Assembly: GCA_021821365.1 (NCBI GenBank)
Contig: JAKACN010000004.1
Coordinates: forward strand, 1 to 54,690
Length of the DNA: 54,690 bases
DNA from: Pseudomonadota bacterium
GTDB lineage: Bacteria > Pseudomonadota > Gammaproteobacteria > Burkholderiales > Burkholderiaceae_D
Direction: 5' to 3'
Positions 18,798 to 27,669 of the stretch are shown one piece after another. Made by a program: the position numbers and the translations under genes. Under the pieces are notes generated by a model that had not been told where the DNA came from, did not search any database, and saw only the letters and a list, made by a program, of their open reading frames with translations. Within the stretch, counting starts at the first letter, position 1; each line of letters opens with the position of its first letter.

Positions 18798-19144
18798 CAA
18801 GCTGTCCCTTTCACACTTGCCGGACCGCATTCTGCGGCGAAACGCAGCGGTATTGCCCGGACGCCGACGATGGACAACAACAAGAGTCCCACCAACGACT
18901 GTTTTCGATGCATGCTTTCTCCCCAAATCGATGATTCTTGTGGATTTGTTATCGCATGTAAATCTCTTAATTGCTTTCAATGCATGATGTGCACGCAGCA
19001 TCCGGGCGCAAGTTCATCGATGTCGTCGTTGACATTACTTGCTCTATGGAAATAAAACCGATAAAGTCGAAGCCGCGCCCGCAAGACCTGCATCGTCTTG
19101 TGGTTATTAGGCGTGCAATCAGATCAATCTTGTCGGAGACAACT
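18798..19144. other. intergenic region with promoter for the Cache gene
   Basis: About 350 bases between divergent genes. TTGACA at 19029-19034 with TAAAAC 18 bases later (19053-19058) is a reasonable promoter for the rightward Cache gene. A GTCGGAGACAACT site before 19145 contains its ribosome-binding sequence. I see no RNA gene or repeat here. Confidence 0.45.
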
Positions 19145-19603
19145 ATGAAGTGTGTTTTGAAGTTTTTTATCGGCGCGTGCCTGAGCATCGGATTTATCAC
19201 GGGCTCCTATGCGGGAGACAAAGGAACGAAGGATGAGGCGGTAACCCTCGTCCACAAGGCAATCGCCTTCTACAAGGCGAATGGCAAGGACAAGGCCTTT
19301 GCCGAGGTGAGCAACAAGTCCGGGCAATTCGTCGATCGCGACATGTACGTGTACATTCTCGACACCAACGGCACCATGATGGCCCACGGCGCGAATGAAA
19401 AACTGATCGGGAAGGATCTGACGAACCTGAAGGACGCTGACGGGAAGCTTTTCGCGCAGGAACTGATCGCCCACGCAAAATCGAAGAAGGCGGGCTGGGT
19501 CGACTACAAATGGCCGAATCCCGTGACGAAACAGATCGAGGCGAAGACCACCTATGTCGAAGCGTTCGACGGCTATGGATTTGCCGTCGGCGTATACAAG
19601 TAA
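19145..19603 (+). CDS. periplasmic single-Cache-domain protein
   Basis: A 152-residue secreted protein: a signal peptide ending near FITGSYAG, then one Cache-type sensor domain with the typical segments DMYVYILDTNGTMMAHG, LIGKDLTNLKDADGK, GWVDYKWPNP and FDGYGFAVGVY. Cache domains normally form the outer part of chemoreceptors and histidine kinases; here the domain stands alone with no membrane anchor or signalling domain, as in small periplasmic Cache proteins that may bind organic acids and pass them to a partner. No partner gene is adjacent. Confidence 0.85.
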   Translation: MKCVLKFFIGACLSIGFITGSYAGDKGTKDEAVTLVHKAIAFYKANGKDKAFAEVSNKSGQFVDRDMYVYILDTNGTMMAHGANEKLIGKDLTNLKDADGKLFAQELIAHAKSKKAGWVDYKWPNPVTKQIEAKTTYVEAFDGYGFAVGVYK

Positions 19604-19666
19604 TCATCGCCTTCCCTGCGCGGGCCGGCTGCACGGTTGCGCGCAGGATAATTCCCGGAAAGCCTC

Positions 19667-20449
19667 TTACCTCTTCCAGTTTGGCGTGCGCTTCTCGATA
19701 AACGCCTGTACCCCCTCCAGCGCAGCTTCATCCATCATGTTGCACGCCATCGTCTGGCCTGCCAGCTGGTAGGCGGCGCCGATACCGAGTTCCAGCTGCT
19801 TGTAGAAAAGCTGCTTGCCCATCGCAATGGCGACCGCAGGCTTGGCAAGGATGTTGGCGGCCAGTTTTCCGATCTCGGCATCGAGCTGCTCAGCGGGCAC
19901 GACACGATTGATCAGGCCGCGCTCGCGCGCAGTTTCGGCATCGATGAATTCGCCCGTCAGGAGCATTTCCATTGCCTGCTTGCGCGAGACATTGCGCGAC
20001 AGGCCGACCGACGGTGTCGAACAGAACAAGCCGTAATTCACGCCGGACACCGCAAATTTTGCCTCGCTGGCGGCGACCGCAAGATCGCACATCGATACGA
20101 GCTGGCAGCCCGCCGCCGTGGCGATGCCGTGCACGCGTGCAATCACCGGCTGTGGCATCTGCTGAATGGTCAGCATCACCTTGCTGCACTGATTGAACAG
20201 CTTCCTGTAATACTCTTCGGAAGGCTGCGCGCGCATCTGTTTCAAGTCGTGGCCGGCGCAAAATGCCTTGCCTGCCCCCGCCAGGATGACGAGGCGGATG
20301 CCGCGATCATTCCTGATCGCGTCGAGCTCCCCCTGCAAGGCTTCCATCATTTCTTCCGAAAGCGGATTGAACTTCTCGCCGCGATTGAGCGTGAGCGTCG
20401 CCACGCCCTCCTGCACGGCCCGGATCACATAAGGTGTTTCATTGCTCAT
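19667..20449 (-). CDS. enoyl-CoA hydratase/isomerase family protein, ECHDC3-like
   Basis: A 260-residue crotonase-fold protein. The CoA/oxyanion loops GAGKAFCAGHDL and GIATAAGCQLVSMCDLAVA are present. The two glutamates used by true enoyl-CoA hydratases appear to be replaced: Q follows AGC in the second loop, and the later segment reads NYGLFCSTPSVGLSR with no Glu. This pattern resembles the ECHDC3 branch, whose reaction is not settled. The ATG at 20449 lies 11 bases inside the end of the GTPase gene, so the two are translationally coupled. Calling it a hydratase by name alone would overstate what is seen. Confidence 0.85.
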   Translation of the reverse strand: MSNETPYVIRAVQEGVATLTLNRGEKFNPLSEEMMEALQGELDAIRNDRGIRLVILAGAGKAFCAGHDLKQMRAQPSEEYYRKLFNQCSKVMLTIQQMPQPVIARVHGIATAAGCQLVSMCDLAVAASEAKFAVSGVNYGLFCSTPSVGLSRNVSRKQAMEMLLTGEFIDAETARERGLINRVVPAEQLDAEIGKLAANILAKPAVAIAMGKQLFYKQLELGIGAAYQLAGQTMACNMMDEAALEGVQAFIEKRTPNWKR

Positions 20450-21359
20450 CGTCGCTGTCCTCCTCATGGTCTTGCGGTAAGCCGAGCGATGGCTCGGGCT
20501 GGTAGCTTGCAAGCAGGTCGGCGCGGCTCTGCGGGGTTTCCAGGCTGATGCGGCCGAGCGCACCACTGCGATAGTCCTGCAGCAAGGTGTGCGCCGCTTT
20601 TTCGAGGTCGTACTCGCCGCCCTTCACGCGAAACGCGCGCCGCATTGCGATGCCTTCAAGTACGCCGACGCCGTCCATGCCTTCCGTCCTGAATCCGTAA
20701 CGTGCCGCCAGAAGCTGCGGATAGCGGGCAAGCAGCTGCTCTGCCAGGAAGGTCGCCACCTCTTCCTCGATCACCGCATTCACCCCCACCGCATGGCTGG
20801 CGGCAAGCATCAGGCCATCGGTCGGGTGCTCGATCTTCGGCCACAGCATGCCGGGCGTATCGATCAGGACGATGTTATTGCCCAGATAGAGACGCTGCTG
20901 GGTCTTGGTCACCGCGGGCTCATCGCCCACTGCCGCCACGCGCTTCTTGAGCAAGGCATTCATCAACGTCGACTTGCCGACGTTCGGGATACCCATGATC
21001 ATCATGCGCAGCGGCTTGAGAGCCGTCCCGCGATGCGGCGCCAGCTTCAGCGCGAAGCCCGGGACCTTTGCGACATCGGCCGGCTTCTTGCAGCTCAGCG
21101 CAACGGCATGCACGTCCTTTTGCGCGTTGTAGTAATCAAGCCATGCCTTGGTGGCGGCAGGATCGGCGAGGTCGGCCTTGTTGAGGATCTTCAGGCAGGG
21201 ACGCTGGCGCTGCTTGCGCAGCTGTTCGATCATGGGATTGCAACTGGCTTGCGGCAAGCGCGCGTCCAGCACCTCGATGACGAGGTCGGTCTTCTCCATG
21301 GATTCCGCCGCCTTCTTGCGGGCGGCGTTCATGTGGCCGGGGAACCATTGAATGGACAT
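20439..21359 (-). CDS. ylqF: ribosome biogenesis GTPase YlqF/RbgA
   Basis: A 306-residue circularly permuted GTPase that acts in late assembly of the large ribosomal subunit. The G motifs occur in the permuted order: G4 ILNKADLAD, then G1 GIPNVGKSTLMNALL, G2 around VTKTQQ and G3 DTPGML. The N-terminus MSIQWFPGHMNAARKK is diagnostic. The C-terminus ends in an acidic tail EEDSDDEQ that overlaps the next gene. Start at 21359 chosen from that N-terminus. Confidence 0.95.
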   Translation of the reverse strand: MSIQWFPGHMNAARKKAAESMEKTDLVIEVLDARLPQASCNPMIEQLRKQRQRPCLKILNKADLADPAATKAWLDYYNAQKDVHAVALSCKKPADVAKVPGFALKLAPHRGTALKPLRMMIMGIPNVGKSTLMNALLKKRVAAVGDEPAVTKTQQRLYLGNNIVLIDTPGMLWPKIEHPTDGLMLAASHAVGVNAVIEEEVATFLAEQLLARYPQLLAARYGFRTEGMDGVGVLEGIAMRRAFRVKGGEYDLEKAAHTLLQDYRSGALGRISLETPQSRADLLASYQPEPSLGLPQDHEEDSDDEQ

Positions 21360-21434
21360 GCGTGAATTGTTGTATCGAGGCAAACCGCTATTTTACCTGC
21401 TGCCCGCCTCCTTCACGCGAAGGCCGGCAGCGCC

Positions 21435-22376
21435 TCAGTCGAGTTCGGCCAGTGCCTTGACGTGCGCGACGACGCTGCGACCGAGCGCGGAAAGGTTGTA
21501 ACCGCCTTCCAGGCAACTGACGATGCGCCCCTTGGCATGCTCTTTCGCGACTGCCAGGACCTGCTGCGTGATCCAGGCGTAGTCATCCTCGATCAGTCCC
21601 ATCTGGCCGATATCGTCCTCGCGGTGCGCGTCGAAACCGGCGGAAATGAAGATCATCTCCGGTCGGTGCGCATGCAAGGCCGGCAACCATCGCTCGGCGA
21701 CCAGCTGGCGCACCAGGTCGCCCTTGGTGTAGGCCGGCACCGGCACGTTCACCATGTGCGGCGAATCCGGCCTGATCTCGGTATAGGGATAGAAGGGATG
21801 CTGGAAGAAACTCACCATCAGCACGCGCGGATCGTCGAGGAAGGCTTCCTCCGTCCCGTTGCCATGATGTACATCGAAATCGACAATCGCCACGCGCTGC
21901 AAACCGCGTGCATCGAGCGCATGTTTGGCAGCAATCGCAACATTATCGAAGAGGCAAAAACCCATGGCCTCGGATGGCCTCGCATGATGCCCCGGCGGAC
22001 GAATGGCGCAGAAAGCGTTGCTCAGCTCTCCCTCGATCACGGCATCGGTCGCCGCCACTGCCGCGCCCGCGGCCCGCAGCGCCGCATTCCAGCTATGCTC
22101 GTTGAGCATCGTGTCGGCATCGATCGGGTAATAGCCCGAGCCGGTGTCAACCAGTGCCGTGGAGTTCTCCTGCACGCGGGCAACCGCGTCAGCCGTGTGC
22201 ACGCGCCGGATTTCGGCGACATCGACCTTCGGCGCCTCGCGGTGTTCGAGCAGGTTATTGATCCTGCTGGCGATAAGCTGGTCTTCGATCGCTTGCAGGC
22301 GGGCCGGACATTCCGGATGCCATTGCCCCATTTCATGGCGCTTGCAGTCGGGATGGGTGTAGATGGCGGTGGTCAT
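21435..22376 (-). CDS. histone deacetylase-like amidohydrolase (class II/AcuC-type)
   Basis: A 313-residue zinc hydrolase of the arginase/deacetylase fold. Motifs in order: HPECPARLQAIED, RPPGHHA (catalytic His pair), VDFDVHHGNGTE (zinc Asp and His), FISAGFDAH (zinc Asp) and EGGYN (transition-state Tyr). Bacterial members deacetylate polyamines, acetylated small molecules or acetyl-lysine. The substrate is not predictable. It is divergently placed from the MoxR operon across a strong palindrome. Confidence 0.9.
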   Translation of the reverse strand: MTTAIYTHPDCKRHEMGQWHPECPARLQAIEDQLIASRINNLLEHREAPKVDVAEIRRVHTADAVARVQENSTALVDTGSGYYPIDADTMLNEHSWNAALRAAGAAVAATDAVIEGELSNAFCAIRPPGHHARPSEAMGFCLFDNVAIAAKHALDARGLQRVAIVDFDVHHGNGTEEAFLDDPRVLMVSFFQHPFYPYTEIRPDSPHMVNVPVPAYTKGDLVRQLVAERWLPALHAHRPEMIFISAGFDAHREDDIGQMGLIEDDYAWITQQVLAVAKEHAKGRIVSCLEGGYNLSALGRSVVAHVKALAELD

Positions 22377-22425
22377 TTCGGTAAAGCCGGATGTGCGGTG
22401 TGGTTCTCGAATAGAATCTATCTGT

Positions 22426-22451
22426 CATCGATATCACGGCGGATATCGATG
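22426..22451. promoter_or_regulatory. perfect 10-bp inverted repeat in a divergent promoter region
   Basis: CATCGATATC (22426-22435), six bases, GATATCGATG (22442-22451). A TATAGT box at 22463-22468 for the rightward moxR operon lies just beside it, and a TAGATT-like box for the leftward deacetylase lies on its other side. A site of this shape is typical of a dimeric repressor or activator. No regulator gene is adjacent, so the binding protein is unknown. Confidence 0.6.
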
Positions 22452-22571
22452 GAATCGATGCATATAGTGTAACGAATAACAGAATGGATGACAGGAGCTT
22501 TTGTCATCAGCCTGGATTTGCGATGCCATAACCCTAGCGCGTTTCCCTTTCACACAGATTACAGAAGACTC

Positions 22572-23492
22572 ATGTTCGCAAAAATCCATGCTGTCGCCGG
22601 CCAGGTCAGCCAGATCGTCGTCGGAAAAGACGTGCAAATCCGCCAGTCGCTGGTCTGCCTGCTGGCCGGAGGGCACTTGCTGATCGAGGACGTGCCTGGC
22701 GTGGGCAAGACGACGCTGGCGCACGCGCTGGCGATCTCCCTCGGGCTGAAATTCAGCCGGTTGCAATTCACCAGCGATCTGCTGCCCGCCGATGTGATCG
22801 GCATTTCCATTTTCGACCGCGAAAAGAACGGCTTCGTGTTCCATCCCGGCCCGGTATTCACGCAGGTCTTGCTGGCGGACGAAATCAACCGTGCCACGCC
22901 GAAGACCCAGTCCGCCCTGCTGGAAGCGATGGAGGAGCGCCAGGTCACGGCGGATGGCGTGACACGCAACCTGCCCGAACCGTATTTCGTGATCGCCACG
23001 CAGAATCCGACGCATCAGATCGGCACCTTCCAGTTGCCCGAGTCGCAGCTGGACCGTTTCATGATGTGTCTGTCGCTGGGCTATCCGGATGCCGTCGCGG
23101 AACGTGCCCTGCTGATGGGCGAGGACCGGCGGACCATGCTGAAATCCCTGGCGACGGCGATGCAGCCGGAAGAGTTGCTGGCGGCGCAAGCGGCACTCAA
23201 GGGAATCCATGTCTCGCCGGCACTGATCGATTATGTGCAGGCACTGGCACAGGCATCGCGCCAGAACGGATCGTTTGCGGAAGGCATGAGCCCGCGCGCA
23301 GCCATTGCCATGCTCCAGGCTTCGCGCGCCTGGGCCGCGCTGGAAGGACGCAACCATGTCATTCCCGAAGACGTACAGGCGGTCCTCGTGCCCGTCGTCG
23401 CGCATCGGCTGCGGCCATTGAAATCGGCGGGCAGCTCCGCACTGGGCAGCCGCGACCTGGTGCTGCAACTCATGAAATCCGTTCCGGTGTGA
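22572..23492 (+). CDS. MoxR-family AAA+ ATPase
   Basis: A 306-residue AAA+ ATPase of the MoxR group. Walker A is DVPGVGKTTLAHAL, Walker B LLADEINRATPKTQSALLEAMEE, with sensor 1 in VIATQNPTHQIGTFQLPESQLDRF. MoxR proteins act as chaperones that mature or assemble partner complexes, usually encoded beside DUF58 proteins. I chose the ATG at 22572 as it gives the standard MFAKIHAVAGQV N-terminus. Its stop overlaps the DUF58 start by four bases. Confidence 0.95.
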   Translation: MFAKIHAVAGQVSQIVVGKDVQIRQSLVCLLAGGHLLIEDVPGVGKTTLAHALAISLGLKFSRLQFTSDLLPADVIGISIFDREKNGFVFHPGPVFTQVLLADEINRATPKTQSALLEAMEERQVTADGVTRNLPEPYFVIATQNPTHQIGTFQLPESQLDRFMMCLSLGYPDAVAERALLMGEDRRTMLKSLATAMQPEELLAAQAALKGIHVSPALIDYVQALAQASRQNGSFAEGMSPRAAIAMLQASRAWAALEGRNHVIPEDVQAVLVPVVAHRLRPLKSAGSSALGSRDLVLQLMKSVPV

Positions 23493-24502
23493 AGAAAAAA
23501 CTTTCCCTCTACAGCCGGTTTGAACACAGCATCCGCAAGCGTGCCAGCAAATGGCTGTTCCGCCTCGACGGTCCGGAGCCGGGCGAAACATTCCTCAACC
23601 AGCGGCGCGTCTTCATCGTCCCCACTCATCCCGGGCTGCTGTTCGGCGCGACGCTTGTCGTGCTTTTCATCGCCTCTGCGAATTACAACCTGAGCCTCGG
23701 CTTCGCGCTCACTTTCCTGCTCGGCGGTTGCGGACTCATCGCCATGCACTTGACGTTCCGCAATCTTGCCCATCTCCACCTGGCGGCAGGCCGCGCTGCT
23801 CCCGTTTTCGCGGGTGAAGAAGCGCAATTCGAACTGCACCTGATCAACCGGCGCAAGGTTCAACGCTACGCCATCTGGATCGACTTCGTCGCCGATGACA
23901 GGCCGGATCTGGCGCAGGCCTGCGACGTTGCCGCCAATGCCGGCACCAGCGTCGTCCTTTCAACACCGGCCGACAAACGAGGACGTCTGCAGGCCCCGCG
24001 GGTGCGTCTGCAGACACGATTCCCGCTGGGCCTGCTGCGCGCGTGGAGCTACTGGCAACCGGATGCCACAGTCCTCGTCTATCCTCGGCCGGAAGACGAT
24101 GCGCCGCCGCTCCCCTATACCGCGGCGATGCAGTTGGATGGGCAAGGGCGGGCCGGCCAGGACGATTTTGCCGGCATCCGGGGCTACCAGGCAGGCGACT
24201 CGCTGAAGCGGCTCGCATGGCGGCAGATCGCGAAGCTCGATGCCGGCACTCATGGCGCCCTGATCTCGAAACATTTCGAAGGCGGCTCCGCGAGCGAGAT
24301 CGTCATCGACTTCGCCGCAATGTCCGACGGAATGGATACCGAAGCAAAACTTTCGCGCATGGCCCGATGGATCCTGGAAGCAGATGCGCGGAACATGGCG
24401 TATGCATTCCGTCTGGGCGATACCAGCTATCCGGCCGCGCTCGGGCCGGCGCACAGGGAAGCGTGCCTGCGCGCCCTGGCCTTGTATCCGACAACATCAT
24501 GA
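23489..24502 (+). CDS. DUF58 membrane-anchored protein
   Basis: A 337-residue protein with two hydrophobic segments near residues 50-90 (LLFGATLVVLFIA and LGFALTFLLGGCGLIAMHL) and a C-terminal DUF58 domain with the signature DDFAGIRGYQAGDSLKRLAWRQIAK. DUF58 domains resemble von Willebrand A folds and are the usual partner of MoxR. The start is probably the GTG at 23489, which overlaps the moxR stop as GTGA; no ATG is suitably placed. The stop overlaps the next ATG in the same way, so three proteins are translationally chained. Confidence 0.88.
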   Translation: MKKKLSLYSRFEHSIRKRASKWLFRLDGPEPGETFLNQRRVFIVPTHPGLLFGATLVVLFIASANYNLSLGFALTFLLGGCGLIAMHLTFRNLAHLHLAAGRAAPVFAGEEAQFELHLINRRKVQRYAIWIDFVADDRPDLAQACDVAANAGTSVVLSTPADKRGRLQAPRVRLQTRFPLGLLRAWSYWQPDATVLVYPRPEDDAPPLPYTAAMQLDGQGRAGQDDFAGIRGYQAGDSLKRLAWRQIAKLDAGTHGALISKHFEGGSASEIVIDFAAMSDGMDTEAKLSRMARWILEADARNMAYAFRLGDTSYPAALGPAHREACLRALALYPTTS

Positions 24503-26529
24503 AGCTCGGTGTCATCCAGTCGCTTGCGCATCGCATGCAGCGCCCGCTCACACGCGACAAGGCGGACACCCTGCTCTTGCTGGCCACCTGTGCGTTCGTG
24601 CTGCTACCGCACGCGGGTCACCTGCCGGGATGGGTGTTCCCAACCTGCATGGTTGTCCTTGCGTGGCGCGGCTGGGTGACCTTCCGCGGCAATCGGATGC
24701 CGCCGAACTGGCTGCTGCTGCCCATCGCCGTGCTCGCGATGGCCGGCGTCTATCTGACGTACCAATCCTTTTTCGGACGCGAGCCCGGCGTCGCGATGCT
24801 GGCGCTACTGCTCACCTTGAAGCTGCTGGAAATGCATGCCAAGCGGGACCTGTTCGTCGTGCTCTTCCTCAGTTTCTTCCTCATCCTGGCCAGCTTCTTC
24901 GAATCGCAGTCAATCGGTACGGCGCTGATGACCATCGCCGCCGTGATCGCGCTGCTCACCACGCAATTGTCTTTCCAGTACACCGGTGCCGTGCCCTCGC
25001 TTGGGCAGCGTTTCAGGCTCGGCACAACGATCCTTGCGCTCGCCGCGCCACTGACGCTCGTCCTGTTCCTGCTCTTTCCTCGCATTCAGGGACCGCTCTG
25101 GGGCCTGCCGGGCGACGCCATGGCGGGGCGTTCCGGCTTGTCGGAAACCATGGCCCCCGGAAACATCGCGAAGCTCGCGCTCTCGGACGATATCGCGTTT
25201 CGCGTCAAGTTCATCGACCCGGCCCCGCCGAATCCGAAACTGTACTGGCGCGGCGTCGTGCTCGGGAACTTCGACGGCCGCGTCTGGGCGCCTTTGCCGG
25301 CAACGTGGGGCAATCGTCGCATCAATATCAACCTGCGCGGCGCACCGATCCGCTATCAGGTCACGCTGGAGCCGCATGGCCGGAACTGGCTGTTCGCACT
25401 GGAAGTGCCGCAGGCGCTGCCGCACGTCGACGACAATCCGACCGGCGCCACGCCTGACCTGCAGATCCGTACCGCACACCCGATCGGCAATCGCGTGCGC
25501 TATGACCTCATCTCGCATACTGATTTCGATTTACAGCCGATCGAATCGCCAGCCACCCTGCGGCCATGGTTGCAGCTGCCCGCCGGATTCAATCCTCGCA
25601 CGTTGGCATACGCCGCACGGCTGCGTAGCCAATACAGCAATCCGGTGGAGGTCATCGACGCCGTATTGCGCTATTTCCGCGAGCAGAATTTCAGGTACAC
25701 GCTGGAACCGCCGGTGTTGGGAAAGCACACAGTCGATGAATTCCTGTTTACCACCAAGGCAGGTTTCTGCGAACATTATTCAAGTGCCTTCGTGGTGCTG
25801 ATGCGCGCGATCGGCATACCCGCTCGCGTGGTGACCGGGTACCAGGGCGGTGAAATGAATCCCGCCGACGGGTTCATGACGATCCGGCAGTCGGACGCGC
25901 ATGCATGGTCGGAAGTATGGCTGGCCAACAAGGGCTGGGTGCGTATCGATCCCACCGCTGCGGTCGCGCCCGAGCGCGTCGAAGGCAACCTGGCGAGCGT
26001 GCTGCCGCGTCGCGTCCTAGGCGGCCTGATCACCATCGATGGAACAAACAACGGCTGGCTCGCGCCGCTGCTGCAACTTCGACAGAACTGGGATGCTGTA
26101 ACCAATGCGTGGAATCAGTGGGTATTGAACTACACGCCCGACAAGCAAAGGAACTTCTTCCGTTGGCTCGGTTTTGCCGATGTCGACCGTCCGCTCATGA
26201 TCGCGGTCATGACCATTTTCGGCATGGCGGCGGTTGCGGTCGCCGTCCTGCCGATGATGTTGCGTCAGCAACAACGCGATCCGGTCGACACCCTCTATCG
26301 AAAACTGTGCGAGCGGCTTGCGCGCGAGGGCTTGCCGCGCATGATGCACGAAGGGCCGCGCGCGTACCGCGAACGTCTTACCGCAGCCGATGCGCCGCTG
26401 CCCGTGAAACGAAAAGCGGCCCTGGCGCGTTTTCTCGAACGCTATGAAACCGTGCGGTATGGGGCAGATCCAACATCTCCCTCGGCCGCCCTCTCCGAAC
26501 TCAAATTGTTATTGTCCGAATGTCGATGA
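24499..26529 (+). CDS. TgpA-type membrane transglutaminase (DUF3488-transglutaminase)
   Basis: A 676-residue inner-membrane protein. The N-terminal third has several membrane segments (DUF3488), then a periplasmic transglutaminase domain with Cys in KAGFCEHYSSAFVVLMRA, His in SDAHAWSEVW and Asp in WVRIDPTAAV, then a further membrane segment (FGMAAVAVAVLPMML) and a cytoplasmic tail. It resembles TgpA of Pseudomonas aeruginosa, which is essential there and forms a cluster with MoxR and DUF58 proteins. The ATG at 24499 overlaps the DUF58 stop. Its own stop overlaps the mltB start. Confidence 0.9.
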   Translation: MKLGVIQSLAHRMQRPLTRDKADTLLLLATCAFVLLPHAGHLPGWVFPTCMVVLAWRGWVTFRGNRMPPNWLLLPIAVLAMAGVYLTYQSFFGREPGVAMLALLLTLKLLEMHAKRDLFVVLFLSFFLILASFFESQSIGTALMTIAAVIALLTTQLSFQYTGAVPSLGQRFRLGTTILALAAPLTLVLFLLFPRIQGPLWGLPGDAMAGRSGLSETMAPGNIAKLALSDDIAFRVKFIDPAPPNPKLYWRGVVLGNFDGRVWAPLPATWGNRRININLRGAPIRYQVTLEPHGRNWLFALEVPQALPHVDDNPTGATPDLQIRTAHPIGNRVRYDLISHTDFDLQPIESPATLRPWLQLPAGFNPRTLAYAARLRSQYSNPVEVIDAVLRYFREQNFRYTLEPPVLGKHTVDEFLFTTKAGFCEHYSSAFVVLMRAIGIPARVVTGYQGGEMNPADGFMTIRQSDAHAWSEVWLANKGWVRIDPTAAVAPERVEGNLASVLPRRVLGGLITIDGTNNGWLAPLLQLRQNWDAVTNAWNQWVLNYTPDKQRNFFRWLGFADVDRPLMIAVMTIFGMAAVAVAVLPMMLRQQQRDPVDTLYRKLCERLAREGLPRMMHEGPRAYRERLTAADAPLPVKRKAALARFLERYETVRYGADPTSPSAALSELKLLLSECR

Positions 26530-27656
26530 TTTTCAAGCAAGCCTCACGTTCCGCGCTGCTCGTCTCGCTGCTGCTTGCGTTTGCACCCCATACCGATGCC
26601 CATGCAAAGCACAGCAAGAAGAAACCGCTCGCGGTGAAGAAATCATCAGCCGCCAAGCTGCGCAAGGTCGCTTTCACGCCGGACGACCAGGGCGAATTCG
26701 CCAACTTTACGCAGTGGAAAGACGTATCCGATTTCATCGACATGATGGTCGCGAAGCATGGCTTCGACCGCGCCGAGCTGGAGTCGCTGTTCAGGAAGGC
26801 GCGCTATGTCGAAACCACGATCCAGCTGATCAAGCCAGCACCACCTGGCAAGCCGAAGAACTGGCACGCTTATCGCGCGCGCTTCATCGAACCGGTCCGC
26901 ATCAACGCAGGCGTAGCCTTCTGGGATGCGCATGCGGATGCGCTGGCGCGCGCTGAAGAACAATATGGCGTCCCCGCGGAAATCATCGTCGGCATCATCG
27001 GCGTGGAAACCATTTACGGTCGCAATACCGGCAGTTTCCGCGTGCTCGATGCACTGACCACGCTGGCGTTCGATTATCCGAATACATCGAACCGCAGCAC
27101 GCGCATGGAATTTTTCCGCGGCGAACTGGAACAGACCCTCCTGTTTGCGCGCGAGTCCGGCATCGATCCGTTTTCCCTGCTCGGCTCGTACGCAGGCGCA
27201 GTCGGCCTGCCACAATTCATGCCGGGCAGCATTCGGAAATATGCGGTCGACTTCGATGGAGACGGCACCGTCGACTTGCGCAACTCGCCGGTCGATGCCA
27301 TCGGCAGCGTCGCGCATTTCCTGGTCGAACATGGCTGGAAGCGCGGCGAGCCGATCGCCTTTCCCGCGGCGATATCGGGCAATGAGCCGGGCCGCGGGTG
27401 GGATATGTTCATCGGCCAACCGCTCGAGGCGAAGTTCACGCTCGATGAATTGAAGGGTGCCGGCATTAAGCCCGGCGCGGAGCCGCCGCACGATATGCAG
27501 TATGGCCTGGTCGATCTCCAGAATGGCGACGAGGCGACGGAATACTGGCTGGGCACGGCGAATTTCTATGCGATCACCAAATACAACCGCAGCTTTTTCT
27601 ACGCGATGTCGGTCGTTGAACTGGGGCGTGCCGTGCGAAGCGCACGCGGAGGGTGA
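26520..27656 (+). CDS. mltB: lytic murein transglycosylase B
   Basis: A 378-residue murein hydrolase that cuts glycan strands to 1,6-anhydro ends. A signal peptide precedes a Lys-rich stretch. The catalytic Glu is in IIGVETIYGRNTG and the downstream GAVGLPQFMPGSIRKYAVDFDGDGTVDL segment includes the metal-binding loop typical of MltB. There is no clear lipobox cysteine (FAPHTDAHAK), so it may be a soluble periplasmic form. The start overlaps the transglutaminase gene by 10 bases; a second ATG at 26526 is possible. Confidence 0.92.
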   Translation: MSMIFKQASRSALLVSLLLAFAPHTDAHAKHSKKKPLAVKKSSAAKLRKVAFTPDDQGEFANFTQWKDVSDFIDMMVAKHGFDRAELESLFRKARYVETTIQLIKPAPPGKPKNWHAYRARFIEPVRINAGVAFWDAHADALARAEEQYGVPAEIIVGIIGVETIYGRNTGSFRVLDALTTLAFDYPNTSNRSTRMEFFRGELEQTLLFARESGIDPFSLLGSYAGAVGLPQFMPGSIRKYAVDFDGDGTVDLRNSPVDAIGSVAHFLVEHGWKRGEPIAFPAAISGNEPGRGWDMFIGQPLEAKFTLDELKGAGIKPGAEPPHDMQYGLVDLQNGDEATEYWLGTANFYAITKYNRSFFYAMSVVELGRAVRSARGG

Positions 27657-27669
27657 GCGCGGAGTTCGT

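Noticed and set aside
18216..19001. Longer 261-residue form of the transglutaminase-like protein
   Set aside because: The first 68 residues are basic and low in similarity to the family; the Met at 18797 gives the expected N-terminus.
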